Position numbers and translations under genes: made by a program
The notes under the pieces: generated by a model
Told to the model about the DNA's origin: nothing
Databases searched by the model: none
What the model saw: the letters and a program-made list of their open reading frames with translations, nothing else
Shown: positions 27,212 to 28,182 of the stretch, piece after piece
Numbering within the stretch: the first letter of the stretch is position 1
Layout: every line of letters begins with the position of its first letter
Source: an uncultured Pedobacter sp.
GTDB taxonomy: Bacteria > Bacteroidota > Bacteroidia > Sphingobacteriales > Sphingobacteriaceae
Assembly: GCA_946478755.1 (NCBI GenBank)
Contig: CAMLDJ010000042.1
Span: forward strand, 1-28,182
Length of the DNA stretch: 28,182 bases
Reading direction: 5' to 3'

Positions 27212-27248
27212 AAAAGGGGGGATGCAGAATTAAGCAGTCCCCCTTTTT
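27212..27248 (+). terminator. Intrinsic terminator at the end of the FAS1-SusCD operon
   Basis: AAAAGGGGG (27212-27220) pairs with CCCCCTTTT (27239-27247), followed by one more T and then GTTC. The 18-nt loop contains an internal TGC/GCA pairing that could extend the stem. It starts 21 bp after the stop of the second SusD gene. The G/C core with flanking A and T runs could also work on the opposite strand, but no gene faces it there. Confidence 0.85.
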
Positions 27249-27434
27249 GTTCTCGCAAGTAGTCCACAATCTTTTTTGGTTAATGGAGGAATCCTATTTG
27301 GGGATGATTTTGGCTATGTAGAGTCGTCAGTTTTTTATTTCGCACCTAAATTTAATCCTTAATTTTATAGAATCATGTTATATTAAAGGAGGATACCAAA
27401 AACAACCTGATTATAAAAATGGAATTTTAACGAT

Positions 27435-28182
27435 ATGAATCTTACTTTATATACAAGACTAATATTACTGGTCTTCAATCTGTTTATGCTTCAGGCTGCT
27501 TTTGGTCAACGATCAGAACACGCAGTTATTGATGTAGACTTTCAGCAGAAAACCGGAAAAATGTATCCTGCATGGGCATGGTTTGGTTATGACGAACCCA
27601 ATTATACCTATATGAAGGATGGGAAAAAGCTGCTTTCAGAAATTGCTGCTTTAAGTCCGACGCCGGTTTACATCCGGACACACAGCTTGATGGTTACGCA
27701 CGACGGACCTCCGGCGGCATTGAAATGGGGCAGCACCAATATGTACACAGAAGATGCGAAAGGAAATCCTGTATACAGTTGGACCGTGGTGGACAGTATT
27801 TTTGATACCTATATCAAAAGGGGGATGAAGCCGATGGCCCAGATTGGTTTTATGCCCGAAGCTTTATCTGTTAAGCCACAGCCATACCGGCATCACTGGA
27901 AGCCTGGAGACCCCTACAATGACATCCACACCGGCTGGAGATACCCGCCAAAAGATTATAACAAGTGGAGCAGGCTGGTTTATGAATGGGTAAAACATTC
28001 GGTGTCACGGTACGGAAAAAAGGAAGTCGAAAGCTGGTATTGGGAGCTCTGGAATGAACCTGATAGTCCCTATTGGGGCGGCACCCTGGAAGAATATTTG
28101 AAGTTATATGATTATACCGTGGATGGTGCCAGAAAAGCTCTTCCGACTATTAAAATCGGCGGTCCGCACGTTACCGGACCTG
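27435..28182 (+). CDS. GH39-like glycoside hydrolase, N-terminal part (3' truncated by window)
   Basis: Translating from the ATG at 27435 gives 249 residues, open to the window edge. The first ~25 residues are a signal peptide ending AAFGQ. The remainder is the start of a clan GH-A barrel: AWAWFGYDEPNYTYM (46-60), Y-I-R-T-H (79-83), KPMAQIGFMPEAL (132-144) and WYWELWNEPDSPYWGG (201-216). In the last, N207-E208 is the acid/base signature of GH39 beta-xylosidase-type enzymes. The nucleophile would lie beyond the window. Specificity (xylose, arabinose or another sugar) cannot be assigned. It follows the uptake operon after a terminator and a 243-bp gap in which no convincing promoter was found. 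It therefore probably begins a further transcription unit of the same PUL. Confidence 0.85.
   Translation, partial: MNLTLYTRLILLVFNLFMLQAAFGQRSEHAVIDVDFQQKTGKMYPAWAWFGYDEPNYTYMKDGKKLLSEIAALSPTPVYIRTHSLMVTHDGPPAALKWGSTNMYTEDAKGNPVYSWTVVDSIFDTYIKRGMKPMAQIGFMPEALSVKPQPYRHHWKPGDPYNDIHTGWRYPPKDYNKWSRLVYEWVKHSVSRYGKKEVESWYWELWNEPDSPYWGGTLEEYLKLYDYTVDGARKALPTIKIGGPHVTGP

Noticed and set aside
27385..27392. AAAGGAGG, a perfect Shine-Dalgarno-like sequence upstream of the GH39 gene
   Set aside because: No start codon lies within normal distance. The next ATG (27419) opens a frame of only three codons, and the GH39 start is over 40 nt away. Bacteroidota rarely rely on this motif.

Overview
The window reads as part of a pectin-directed polysaccharide utilization locus (PUL) from a member of the Bacteroidota, most likely a Pedobacter-like Sphingobacteriaceae. 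This rests on SusC/SusD pairs, lipoproteins with late lipoboxes, A-rich rather than Shine-Dalgarno leaders, and the enzyme set. The genus is inference. Every supported gene is on the + strand.

Region 1 (1-4238) holds the 3' end of a PL11 rhamnogalacturonan lyase, a GH2 beta-galactosidase-type enzyme and two tandem CE12-type SGNH acetylesterases. Region 2 (4380-11566) holds a large second GH2-type enzyme, a GH105 unsaturated galacturonyl hydrolase, the L-rhamnose mutarotase rhaM and a GH106 alpha-L-rhamnosidase, closed by a strong intrinsic terminator at 11591-11622. Together these fit stepwise breakdown of rhamnogalacturonan I: deacetylation, lyase cleavage of the backbone, removal of the unsaturated galacturonate, release of rhamnose, trimming of galactose side chains, and anomer conversion of the freed rhamnose.

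Region 3 (11993-27191) is a seven-gene uptake operon ending at a terminator at 27212-27248. Its order is FAS1 lipoprotein, SusC, SusD, FAS1 lipoprotein, FAS1 lipoprotein, SusC, SusD. No recognisable SusE/SusF-type glycan-binding protein is present. Fasciclin (FAS1) lipoproteins occupy those slots, and two of them carry extra C-terminal beta-rich domains. This is the most unusual part of the window. Region 4 (27435 to the edge) begins a GH39-like glycosidase.

The intergenic regions before 4380 and before 11993 share a 20-nt element (17 of 20 identical). In both it overlaps a possible -33 box, followed 20 nt later by a TA that could start a -7 box. This suggests that the enzyme unit and the uptake unit are co-regulated. 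No regulator gene, RNA gene, mobile element or CRISPR array was seen in the window.
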